Shown here: in pieces, positions 1 through 6,895 of the stretch
Layout of the letters: each line of letters starts with the position of its first letter
How positions within the stretch are numbered: the first letter of the stretch is position 1
Assembly (NCBI GenBank): GCA_023433945.1
Contig: JAEYTP010000003.1
Coordinates: 1 to 28,995, forward strand
DNA from: Bacillota bacterium
Lineage (GTDB): Bacteria; Bacillota; Clostridia; Acetivibrionales; DSM-1351
DNA length: 28,995 bases
Direction of reading: 5' to 3'
Notes under the pieces: model-generated
What the model was told of the DNA's origin: nothing
What the model saw: the letters and a program-made list of their open reading frames with translations, nothing else
The model's database searches: none
Translations under genes and position numbers: made by a program

Positions 1-2
1 AT

Positions 3-191
3 TTTTCAGAATATAGTAATGTTTTGTACAACGAGATTACTGATTATCAGACGCGAATGACAGAGCTTGCTAGTAAGCTTGATGCAAAGGAAATTGCTTA
101 CTATCAAAAGTATTCAGCATTGGAAACTGCAATGTCAAAGCTTAGTGCTCAAAGCAACTGGCTGACATCGCAGTTATCAAGTTTAGGATAA
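3..191 (+). CDS. fliD: Flagellar hook-associated protein 2 (filament cap), C-terminal end only
   Basis: Only the last 62 codons are in the window, read in frame from base 3 and ending with TAA at 189-191. The visible end (RMTELASKLDAKEIAYYQKY, then SALETAMSKLSAQSNWLTSQ and LSSLG) matches the conserved FliD C-terminus, a coiled-coil segment followed by an ALE-x-x-MSKL-x-x-QS-x-W-L motif. FliD caps the growing flagellar filament outside the cell and helps flagellin fold into place. fliS begins 29 bp downstream, the usual fliD-fliS order. The start lies outside the window, so length and integrity cannot be judged. The short C-terminal match and the fliS neighbour together make the call fairly secure. 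Confidence 0.85.
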   Translation, partial: FSEYSNVLYNEITDYQTRMTELASKLDAKEIAYYQKYSALETAMSKLSAQSNWLTSQLSSLG

Positions 192-220
192 ATATCTAAT
201 ATACCCAGGGAGGGCTGCTA

Positions 221-640
221 ATGGATCAATATAAAGCGAACACTATTAATACTTCCACACCAGAAGAACTAACGCTTATGCTATATAATGGCTTGGTTAA
301 ATTTCTCATGCAGGCAATGAATAATGTTGAGAAGAAAGAAGTGGAAAAAGCGCATACCTGTATTGTAAAGGCTCAGAATATCATTACAGAATTTAAGGTT
401 ACTCTTGACATGAGATATCCTGTTTCAGAAACAATGTATCTGCTTTATGATTATATGAATCAAAGGCTTATTACTGCTGATATTAAAAAAGATAATGAAA
501 TACTGGAGGAGGTTCTGAACCTCGCAAAGGAATTTAGGGATACTTGGGCTCAAGCCATGAAGTTAGCTAAGCATAGTGCACCTAAACAGGCTATAGGCCA
601 AAATACTGTATCTCCTCTTGTTGCTGCGGGTTTGGTATAA
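221..640 (+). CDS. fliS: Flagellin-specific export chaperone FliS
   Basis: The product is 139 residues, typical for FliS (about 125-135). The N-terminus (MDQYKANTINTSTPEELTLM) carries the FliS hallmark T-x-T/S-P-E-E-L-x-x-M-L-Y, followed by amphipathic helices that form the four-helix flagellin-binding bundle (LYNGLVKFL, residues 21-29; a helix around 38-60; a last helix near 88-120). FliS binds the C-terminal disordered region of flagellin in the cytosol and stops it polymerising before export. The ATG at 221 has AGGGAGGG at 207-214. It lies between fliD and a flgN-like gene, so it is probably part of the late flagellar operon. Confidence 0.95.
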   Translation: MDQYKANTINTSTPEELTLMLYNGLVKFLMQAMNNVEKKEVEKAHTCIVKAQNIITEFKVTLDMRYPVSETMYLLYDYMNQRLITADIKKDNEILEEVLNLAKEFRDTWAQAMKLAKHSAPKQAIGQNTVSPLVAAGLV

Positions 641-658
641 TGGATTAGGGGGTAATAG

Positions 659-1147
659 ATGACACCGGAGGAATATGTAAAGAAGCTAATACAGTTGTCT
701 TTAAATAAGCTTGAGTTATTAGGCCAAGTGCTTGAAGAGACAAGAAGGCAGTCTGCTGTAATTACTGAGGATTCTATTGAGGCTTTACAGAAATCCATAG
801 ATGCAAAACAGGAACTTATAGACAGGATAGATAAGTCTGATGAGGCATTTTCGGTATACTTTGAAAGGCTAAAATCTATAAAAAAGGTTAACACTCTTGA
901 CCAGCTTAATGTACATGATATTGATGGCCTATCGGAGTTGAGACAAATAATAGAAAAGATTGTGAATACACTTAGAGAGATCGAGAATGTTGAACAATAC
1001 AATAATAAGCAGGCTCATAATGTGCTAGATAAACTTGCCACAGAGATTAAAAAGATAAATAATGGTAAGGTAGCAACCAGCGCTTATCGAGCAAGTAAGT
1101 ACAATGCGGTTGCGGCTACGACCACTTATTTCGATACAAAAAAATAA
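659..1147 (+). CDS. flgN: FlgN-like flagellar chaperone
   Basis: This is a 162-residue, highly charged, nearly all-helical protein with heptad-like leucines (LIQLSLNKLELLGQVLEETR at 11-30). FlgN-family proteins keep the hook-filament junction proteins FlgK and FlgL export-competent in the cytosol. Support comes from the size (FlgN is about 140-165), the helical hairpin profile, the position straight after fliS, and a C-terminal tail YFDTKK that resembles the F-I/F-D-K/T-K-K ending of many clostridial FlgN proteins. The ATG at 659 has AGGGGG at 647-652, 18 bp after the fliS stop. FliT-like or another small flagellar chaperone is the main alternative, since sequence conservation in this family is low. 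Confidence 0.65.
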   Translation: MTPEEYVKKLIQLSLNKLELLGQVLEETRRQSAVITEDSIEALQKSIDAKQELIDRIDKSDEAFSVYFERLKSIKKVNTLDQLNVHDIDGLSELRQIIEKIVNTLREIENVEQYNNKQAHNVLDKLATEIKKINNGKVATSAYRASKYNAVAATTTYFDTKK

Positions 1148-1167
1148 CGGGATTTCTCATTTAAAGA

Positions 1168-1199
1168 GGCTGAGGTAAAATAGATTTTTTACCTTAGCC
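1168..1199 (+). terminator. Hairpin downstream of the flagellar genes, likely terminator
   Basis: A 13-bp stem, GGCTGAGGTAAAA (1168-1180) with TTTTACCTTAGCC (1187-1199) and one G-U pair, closes a 6-nt loop 20 bp after the flgN stop. The following sequence (ATATTAATTTA) is U-rich but lacks a clean U-run, so termination efficiency is uncertain. Confidence 0.5.
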
Positions 1200-1245
1200 A
1201 TATTAATTTAGGGGGACAAAACGGTAGAAATAAAGCTTGAGTGAA

Positions 1246-1280
1246 AAGAAAAAAACAGGAGGCAGCTATTTTGCTGCCTC
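1246..1280 (-). terminator. Rho-independent terminator of the minus-strand hydrolase gene
   Basis: Read on the minus strand, GAGGCAGC (from 1280 down to 1273) and GCTGCCTC (1266 to 1259) form an 8-bp perfect stem with a 6-nt loop. It is followed by CTG and then a T-rich run (complement of about 1246-1256). The stem includes the last codons and overlaps the TAG stop of the hydrolase. Confidence 0.8.
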
Positions 1281-2237
1281 TGCATCTTTCATTGAAATAT
1301 CTATAAACTCCATGATTCTGTCCATGTATTCATCAGGTGATTTTAAATAACTCCCAAGATACTCTGTTGCTCCGGAGTTCCAATAATAAGCTGTAGTAGG
1401 ATGCTTTCGAGAGTACATTTCATATAAAAGCTTGGTGTTTGCATAGTGCCTAAAGTTCTCCTGTTGTCCATCAATAAACAAGACTGGTGTCGGTATTATA
1501 TCGGGTATCTTTGGTATAATATCCAAGCTTCTGTCAGCCTTGGATATTTGCTTGACTGCAAGCTTTATAGTACCATTAAACAGATAATCAGGATACTGCG
1601 TTTTTTCATTGATTAAATCCTCTACAAAATTATCAACCCTTGAATATGGACTGTCTGCAATTACACCAACAATACTATCCCTATAAGGGGTTTCTAACAA
1701 GGCAGAGAGACTAGCTGAAGCACCCGTTGAGTAGCCCAGAATAAAAATATTCTCAGACCCCTGCTGCTTCAGGTACTTAATTGCACTCATAACGTCAACC
1801 TTCTCGTTTTTACCAAAGGTGGAGATGGAACCCGCAGAATTACCAGCACCACGGAGGTCATACGTCATGACATTATACCCCTTATCATTGAGCATTGAAA
1901 TAAGCTTAAAAGTATCTTCTCCAAAAGGAAGTCTGTTCTGTCCATAACCATGAACAATTAAGACAGTGCTTTTTGAGCCCAAGGAATTAAAGTACCAACC
2001 ATTTAGCTTCTCCTTGGATTCACTGCAGTAAAAGCTTATATTTCTGTAATCAGGGGCTATATTTGACGTAATCTGTGGAGTCTCAACCTTTTTAGGGTGT
2101 GTAAGGTTAAACCCTGAGATAAAAGAGAGCACACCAACAAGAACTATTAAAATAACCAATATATATAAAGCGGCGAGAAAGGCGTTTTTGGGTAAACGGC
2201 TTTTTCGTTCCTTAAATCCAACAGCATTAACTCGCAT
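1266..2237 (-). CDS. Membrane-anchored alpha/beta-hydrolase-fold protein with atypical catalytic residues
   Basis: The product has 323 residues. A basic N-terminus and one transmembrane helix (about residues 19-43) would anchor it with the hydrolase domain outside the membrane. The fold is indicated by VLIVHGYGQN (92-101, oxyanion loop), a Y-D-L-R-G-x-G-x-S motif (126-134) and the nucleophile elbow G-Y-S-T-G (168-172, Ser170). The other two triad positions look wrong. Where family members have G-x-x-D-x-x-V there is GQQENF (257-262), and where the catalytic His should sit (G-x-G-H) there is GATEY (289-293). Esterase or peptidase activity is therefore uncertain and no substrate can be named. 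It is a single gene, divergent from the radical SAM gene, with its own terminator. Confidence 0.75.
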   Translation of the reverse strand: MRVNAVGFKERKSRLPKNAFLAALYILVILIVLVGVLSFISGFNLTHPKKVETPQITSNIAPDYRNISFYCSESKEKLNGWYFNSLGSKSTVLIVHGYGQNRLPFGEDTFKLISMLNDKGYNVMTYDLRGAGNSAGSISTFGKNEKVDVMSAIKYLKQQGSENIFILGYSTGASASLSALLETPYRDSIVGVIADSPYSRVDNFVEDLINEKTQYPDYLFNGTIKLAVKQISKADRSLDIIPKIPDIIPTPVLFIDGQQENFRHYANTKLLYEMYSRKHPTTAYYWNSGATEYLGSYLKSPDEYMDRIMEFIDISMKDAEAAK

Positions 2238-2424
2238 TCTGGGTAAAAGTCCTTTCTTTAATGCGTTTATATGTTTTAAATAACAAAAATTAAAAATTAT
2301 TATGGAATATAGATTAATACAGTATAATAATTATTGAAACTATACAGTTATTATATTTTTAATTTATAATAATGTAAATACAGGTTACAACATTGTTAAT
2401 TATTCACAGGAGAAGGATTACATC

Positions 2425-3315
2425 ATGGAAGAGTTATGCACAAAATGCCCCAGAAATTGTGGAGTTAATCGAAGAACCCATATAGGGTTTTGTAAATCAT
2501 ACGCCATGCCAAAGGTTGCTAAGGCATTTCTTCATCAATGGGAGGAACCATGCATAAGTGGCAGTTTTGGCTCAGGAACAGTATTCTTTTCTGGCTGTAA
2601 TTTAAAGTGTATATATTGTCAGAATTATGATATCAGTCAAAGCAACTTTGGGAAAGAGGTTTCTATTGAGCATCTCATGGAGATATATTTGGAGTTGCAG
2701 TTAAAGGGTGCTCATAACATCAACCTTGTTAATCCTTCTCATTATACTGATGCTATAATAGGGAGTATTTTACCGCTTAAAGAATCGGGACAGCTTAGAA
2801 TACCGGTGGTATACAACTCTAATGGCTATGAAAAGGTATCCACACTGAAGGAGCTTGAGACAGTAGTGGATGTGTATTTGCCAGACTTTAAATATTTTTC
2901 AGAAAAAACAGCTCAAGAGTATTCCTTCGCTCCTGATTATCCCCAAATATGCAAACAGGCAATATTGGAGATGTTTAGCCAGGTAGGCTCCCCAGTATTT
3001 GATGAAAATGGAATCATCCAGCGAGGCCTGATAATAAGGCATCTAATACTACCCGGGCACATAAAGGGCAGCATTAATATACTTAATTGGATTGCAAACA
3101 ATCTCCCCAACACTGTTTATGTATCTCTTATGAGCCAGTATACACCCTTTTATCGAGCAAATGAGTTTCCAAAGGTAAATAGGCCGATAACACGAGCTGA
3201 ATATGAGAGGGTTACAGAGCATTTATACAGTTTAGGGCTTACAAATGGGTACGTCCAAGAAAGAAATTCTTCAGACACCCAATATATTCCTGATTTCAAC
3301 TTAGAAGGGGTATAA
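2425..3315 (+). CDS. PflX-like radical SAM protein (pyruvate-formate-lyase-activase homologue)
   Basis: This is a 296-residue radical SAM enzyme. The cluster-binding motif is C58-NLK-C62-IY-C65 (CxxxCxxC), preceded by FFSG, and QNYDIS follows. An N-terminal Cys set (C5, C8, C12, C23; CTKCPRNC) is also present, as in the PflX group (COG1313). Such proteins bind a [4Fe-4S] cluster and cleave S-adenosylmethionine to make a 5'-deoxyadenosyl radical; the substrate of this group is not established. The rest of the barrel includes GAHNINLVNPSHYT (95-108) and LPDFKYFS (about 153-160), conserved in this family. The ATG at 2425 has AGGAGAAGG at 2408-2416. No obvious partner enzyme is adjacent, so the gene gives no substrate clue by context. 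Confidence 0.85.
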   Translation: MEELCTKCPRNCGVNRRTHIGFCKSYAMPKVAKAFLHQWEEPCISGSFGSGTVFFSGCNLKCIYCQNYDISQSNFGKEVSIEHLMEIYLELQLKGAHNINLVNPSHYTDAIIGSILPLKESGQLRIPVVYNSNGYEKVSTLKELETVVDVYLPDFKYFSEKTAQEYSFAPDYPQICKQAILEMFSQVGSPVFDENGIIQRGLIIRHLILPGHIKGSINILNWIANNLPNTVYVSLMSQYTPFYRANEFPKVNRPITRAEYERVTEHLYSLGLTNGYVQERNSSDTQYIPDFNLEGV

Positions 3316-3328
3316 TATGTCCTTTTTT
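3305..3328 (+). terminator. Weak terminator candidate after the radical SAM gene
   Basis: A short stem, AAGGG (3305-3309) with TCCTT (3320-3324) including one G-U pair, overlaps the stop codon and runs into six T residues (3323-3328). The 5-bp stem is marginal. The remaining gap to the kinase gene shows no other clear structure. Confidence 0.3.
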
Positions 3329-3556
3329 AATGCACGCCTAAAGAGTAAGCACATAATGTATGTATTTAATTGATTAGAACAAAAGGTAATTTGTAAAAAT
3401 ATGTATTGCATTCTTTCTCAACATGATTTATAATCAAATTACTTACTTTATTTTCCATTTTAATCATATGTTTATTTCATTTGTTATTTGGCTATATATG
3501 ATTATCTTTTACTCATCGCCCCATTCTTTTATTTTTTTATATTGTGCAGGTGTATT

Positions 3557-5176
3557 ATGTCCGATTCTATATTTAATTCAAAGTACAAATTTATACGGGA
3601 ACTTGGTCGAGGTGGCTGCGGTACTGTGTTCTTAGCGGAAAACATTATGCTTGGAAACGTATGGGCTGTCAAGAAAATCCCCAAAAACAGGGATACTTCC
3701 ATTAGTGCACATATAGAACCGCAGGTACTCAAGCGGTTAAATCACCCGGCTTTGCCTAGAATCTGTGATGTGTATGATGAGGATGATTACGTTTATATTG
3801 TAGAAGATTATATTGAAGGGGAAACATTGAAGCAGTTTCTTGATACTCAAGGAGCTCTTAGCCCAGAGAGGGTTTTAGATATAGGTTTACAGCTTCTTAA
3901 TGTCTTAAATTACCTACATAAGTTAAAACCTCAGCCAGTCATTTATAGAGATTTAAAGCCTCACAACATAATTATTACTAAGGAAGACTACATAAAGCTA
4001 ATTGATTTTGGAGTTTCTGCTGTCCTAAATGAGAAAAACTTGTCATCCGATACTATATTTATCGGAACAAGGGGCTATTCAGCCCCCGAGGTTTACAATG
4101 GGAATATTCCTGACTGTACAGCAGACATATATTCATTTGGTATTACTATCTTTGTACTGTTAACTCAAAATGAGCCTGAAGAAATAGCTCAACTCCACCA
4201 AAACATTGACAATTGCATACCACATGCTAGAGAGTTAGCGCAACGACTTCTCAATATAGCTAGAATATGCACGCAGAAAGCTAAAGAACAAAGATACCAG
4301 AGCATAGACGAGATACTTGAAGCTTTTAAGGAAATTGAAGTGAGCATGTCCCCAAGAGACCATGTTACATCATTAAGTGCAATAAAAACACATGCAAAAG
4401 GCAGCCCTGCAATTATCGGAATTTGGGGCGCAAGAGCCACGGGAGTAAGTACACTGGCATACTCTTTGTGTGAATTGTCAGTTAAACATGGCTACAAAAC
4501 TTGTTATCTAGACTTAAGTTTAAATGGCAAAATTCAGGTTTCATCCAATATTTCACTTAAAAATGCTTCAGTCGATTTATCGGGATACGTAAAAAATGAT
4601 AAAAATGAGGCTATTTGGGAAACAGTTCTTGGTAGAGCTTCAGCAGGTTTTGATTATGTCACCTTTAACAATACAGCTGCTATCGTAGAGGCTGATAGTA
4701 AATCAGAACTTAAAATATCTACCGCACTAAGTAAAGAGCTATTAAAATTGAGAAGCAACTACACAGTGATAGTTGTTGATTGCTCATTTAGAGCTTTAAA
4801 TCTAATTCGGCAGTATATCTACTATGAAATAATTGTATCTGATATGAATCCATATAATATTAGGCAAATAAGAGATAACATCAGCAAAGAGTCATTAAAG
4901 CTACTTGTAATAAACAAGTATTATGACGATTATCTTCCTCTGACTGCAATTACCCAATTGCTTGGTAGTGACTTAGTTGATAGAAAGATATTTTCTGTTC
5001 CATATGTGAAGGAGCTCTATCTGGGTATGTGTAGAAGTTATTTAGGAGAAAATATCAATACTTTGAAAATAAAGAATGCCGCTTTCCAACAATCATTAAA
5101 TAATATATGGGATATAATTTTATACTCTCATCCAAAAAAGTCCTTAATCAGTAGAATATTCAATAAAGCTAGATAA
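3557..5176 (+). CDS. Ser/Thr protein kinase fused to a degenerate ParA/CpaE-like P-loop domain
   Basis: The product has 539 residues from the ATG at 3557 (AGGTG at 3548-3552). An in-frame upstream start at 3488 is a TTG with no clear ribosome site. Residues 10-262 form a Hanks-type kinase: glycine loop G-R-G-G-C-G (17-22), AVKK with Lys39, Glu54 of helix C, catalytic YRDLKPHN (130-137; Tyr replaces the usual His), DFG (150-152) and APE (176-178), so it is probably active. Residues about 283-539 resemble the ParA/MinD/CpaE fold: AIIGIWGARATGVSTLAYSL starts at 285, then a strand YTVIVVDCS (402-410). The Walker A Lys is Val297, so nucleotide binding is doubtful. No transmembrane helix or extracellular sensor is evident. 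The gene lies 178 bp upstream of the Tad-like genes and probably regulates them. The kinase call is firm; the C-terminal fold is inferred. Confidence 0.85.
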   Translation: MSDSIFNSKYKFIRELGRGGCGTVFLAENIMLGNVWAVKKIPKNRDTSISAHIEPQVLKRLNHPALPRICDVYDEDDYVYIVEDYIEGETLKQFLDTQGALSPERVLDIGLQLLNVLNYLHKLKPQPVIYRDLKPHNIIITKEDYIKLIDFGVSAVLNEKNLSSDTIFIGTRGYSAPEVYNGNIPDCTADIYSFGITIFVLLTQNEPEEIAQLHQNIDNCIPHARELAQRLLNIARICTQKAKEQRYQSIDEILEAFKEIEVSMSPRDHVTSLSAIKTHAKGSPAIIGIWGARATGVSTLAYSLCELSVKHGYKTCYLDLSLNGKIQVSSNISLKNASVDLSGYVKNDKNEAIWETVLGRASAGFDYVTFNNTAAIVEADSKSELKISTALSKELLKLRSNYTVIVVDCSFRALNLIRQYIYYEIIVSDMNPYNIRQIRDNISKESLKLLVINKYYDDYLPLTAITQLLGSDLVDRKIFSVPYVKELYLGMCRSYLGENINTLKIKNAAFQQSLNNIWDIILYSHPKKSLISRIFNKAR

Positions 5177-5354
5177 TGCTGATAATATCTATATAAAAAA
5201 ATACCTTAGTATCTACATAAATCAAGGTAATGCCTTCCTCTTCCAATAGCGTGTTAGGTACATAGAATGATCAGTTAATCTCATAAGTTTCATTTACCAT
5301 TAAGAGTGTTTAGAAAACTAAATATTATATATTAATTAACGAGGAGAACATACT

Positions 5355-5981
5355 ATGAGCAGAAGAATTATTTTAAAAACTGCTTTGATTTGTATTGGAA
5401 TATTCATTATTGCCAATGCGATAGGCCTATATGTTTTATTCAAATACTTCCCAGTTGACCATGAAGGTTACAGCAATGTAGTAGTGGCTAAAACTAAAAT
5501 TGAAGCCGGAAGCGTTATTTCAGATACTCAAGTCAAGCTTGTAAAAGTAAGGCAATCTGCCTTTCAAGACTACATGCCGCAACAGTTATCAGACGTAGTA
5601 GGTAAGAAGTCTATTGTAGCATTAACCTCTGGAGAATTTATAGCAAAGCACAATCTATTGGATAAGAGCAATTGGTTTTCACAGGATGAAAGAATTATTG
5701 TTCTCCCTGTTACTCTTGAAGAAAGACTGGCAAATCTTATAAAGAAGGGTAGCTACATAGATATTAGATGCAAAAATTCTTTAGACAGTACGATAGGTAT
5801 AGTGCTAACAAGAGTTGAGGTTAGAGATGTGCTAGATGATGCAGGAATATCATTCGGGTCAAATTCCAGTATCAATTCCAAGGTAGCTTACCTAAAACTT
5901 ATATTAAACGAGGAAGATAGGAACAAAATCTATTCAGCTGAACAATCAGGAAAACTGATTTACGAGTTGTATTGCAATTAA
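5355..5981 (+). CDS. CpaB/RcpC-like SAF-domain pilus assembly protein
   Basis: The product has 208 residues. An N-terminal transmembrane segment (about 7-30) is followed by a SAF/CpaB-type domain: VVVAKTKIEAGSVISDTQVK (41-60) with the typical I-x-A-G-S/T-x-I-x-x-x-x-V pattern, then VVGKKSIVALTSGEFI. The second half (about 115-208) resembles the RcpC/CpaB beta domain. In Gram-negative Tad systems CpaB is periplasmic and supports the secretin; here, with no outer membrane, it would sit on the outer face of the membrane and may act in assembly or contact the cell wall. The ATG at 5355 has GAGGAG at 5341-5346. It is first in the tight Tad-like run, 21 bp before the CpaE-like gene. Confidence 0.75.
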   Translation: MSRRIILKTALICIGIFIIANAIGLYVLFKYFPVDHEGYSNVVVAKTKIEAGSVISDTQVKLVKVRQSAFQDYMPQQLSDVVGKKSIVALTSGEFIAKHNLLDKSNWFSQDERIIVLPVTLEERLANLIKKGSYIDIRCKNSLDSTIGIVLTRVEVRDVLDDAGISFGSNSSINSKVAYLKLILNEEDRNKIYSAEQSGKLIYELYCN

Positions 5982-6002
5982 GTACATTAAGGGGGAGTAT
6001 AG

Positions 6003-6839
6003 ATGGGGAAAATTATTACGGTTTGGTCAAATTCAAAAAAGAGTGGTAGGACAGTATTTACTTATCTACTAGCACAGCAAATGATGGAACAGTGTGAAAG
6101 AGAGCTTTCAATAATTGTATGTTGCCTTAATTATAAGTACTCCGGCCTATATAAATTGTTGGGAGTTAAGCCCTCCGAAATAGGGCTAGAGGATATAGCA
6201 AACCATATGTTGGGGAGGCAGCAGGTGGATGAGGGTTTGCTTAAAGCCATACCTAAAGTTAATGGAATATCCTTTCTTGGCAGCTTTAAAAGTACCAATA
6301 CATTTACACAGAAGTATATAGAGCAGTACAAACAAACCTTTTTGCTATTAAAGGATATTTACGACATAGTTTTGGTAGATACAGCTGCAGGCAGGGGGAA
6401 CACACTTACCAATTATTTGCTTCAGGCATCAAGTGTGGTAATGGACCTAATGACACAAGACGTTGACAGTCTTATGGAGCAGGGGGGTAGTCTTGTGAAT
6501 GAAAAAGAAGCATTATATAGTCAGATTGAGATAAATATTCTTAATCAGTACCGTGACATTTATCCAAGAAGAACAGATGTTAAGGAAAAGCTAAGCTTAA
6601 GTGAGATTAGTGTACTGCCATATTGTAAAACATTACAGGAGATGAAAAACAAGAATAACCTCCTACTTTATCAGCAGCATGATACTGAATATAATCACTC
6701 CATGAGGGCACTTACAAAAAGGGTGATAAAGGATTTGGGAATTGAAAACAACCAAACTACCTCAGTAAAAGAGATGGGTATATCACCTCTAGGATTTATT
6801 AATAGGCTAAAACTTCGCTCTAGTAGAAGTAGCACATAA
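6003..6839 (+). CDS. CpaE/TadZ-like ParA-superfamily protein with altered Walker A
   Basis: The 278-residue cytosolic protein starts MGKIITVWSNSKKSGRTVFT, which aligns with the ParA/MinD deviant Walker A (K-G-G-x-G-K-T). The upstream signature Lys is kept (K12 or K13) but the P-loop Lys is Arg16 (KKSGRT, 12-17). A Walker B-type strand YDIVLVDTAAG lies at about 117-127. CpaE/TadZ proteins place Tad machines in the cell and act next to the TadA ATPase. The Arg substitution suggests weak or absent ATP hydrolysis, as in some TadZ proteins, though this cannot be shown from sequence. The ATG at 6003 has GGGGGAG at about 5990-5996. The gap to tadA holds a 38-bp repeat seen again at leuD. Confidence 0.75.
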   Translation: MGKIITVWSNSKKSGRTVFTYLLAQQMMEQCERELSIIVCCLNYKYSGLYKLLGVKPSEIGLEDIANHMLGRQQVDEGLLKAIPKVNGISFLGSFKSTNTFTQKYIEQYKQTFLLLKDIYDIVLVDTAAGRGNTLTNYLLQASSVVMDLMTQDVDSLMEQGGSLVNEKEALYSQIEINILNQYRDIYPRRTDVKEKLSLSEISVLPYCKTLQEMKNKNNLLLYQQHDTEYNHSMRALTKRVIKDLGIENNQTTSVKEMGISPLGFINRLKLRSSRSST

Positions 6840-6842
6840 GGA

Positions 6843-6880
6843 GATAGTGTAAAGTGAGTTATAAAAAAACAGAGTAAGTA
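6843..6880 (+). repeat. Single copy of 38-bp dispersed repeat, upstream of the tadA ribosome site
   Basis: The unit starts GATAGTGTAA and ends CAGAGTAAGTA. By eye it matches 34 of 38 bases of the copy at 15130-15167 upstream of leuD. It is followed directly by the tadA Shine-Dalgarno (GAGAGG, 6883-6888). It has no strong hairpin and no evident coding function. Confidence 0.8.
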
Positions 6881-6895
6881 TTGAGAGGTATATAA

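Noticed and set aside
2281..2424. Promoters in the divergent gap before the radical SAM gene
   Set aside because: TATAAT-like hexamers are present (2323-2328, 2365-2370) but none has a -35 at acceptable spacing; the region is too AT-rich to call.
3488..3556. Longer N-terminus for the kinase with a hydrophobic stretch (possible signal anchor)
   Set aside because: The start is a TTG without a ribosome site, the kinase core needs none of it, and the ATG at 3557 has AGGTG at good spacing.
5177..5354. Terminator or promoter between the kinase and CpaB-like genes
   Set aside because: Only weak stems (AAGG/CCTT) and poorly matched hexamers were found, so I cannot say whether the kinase is co-transcribed with the rest.
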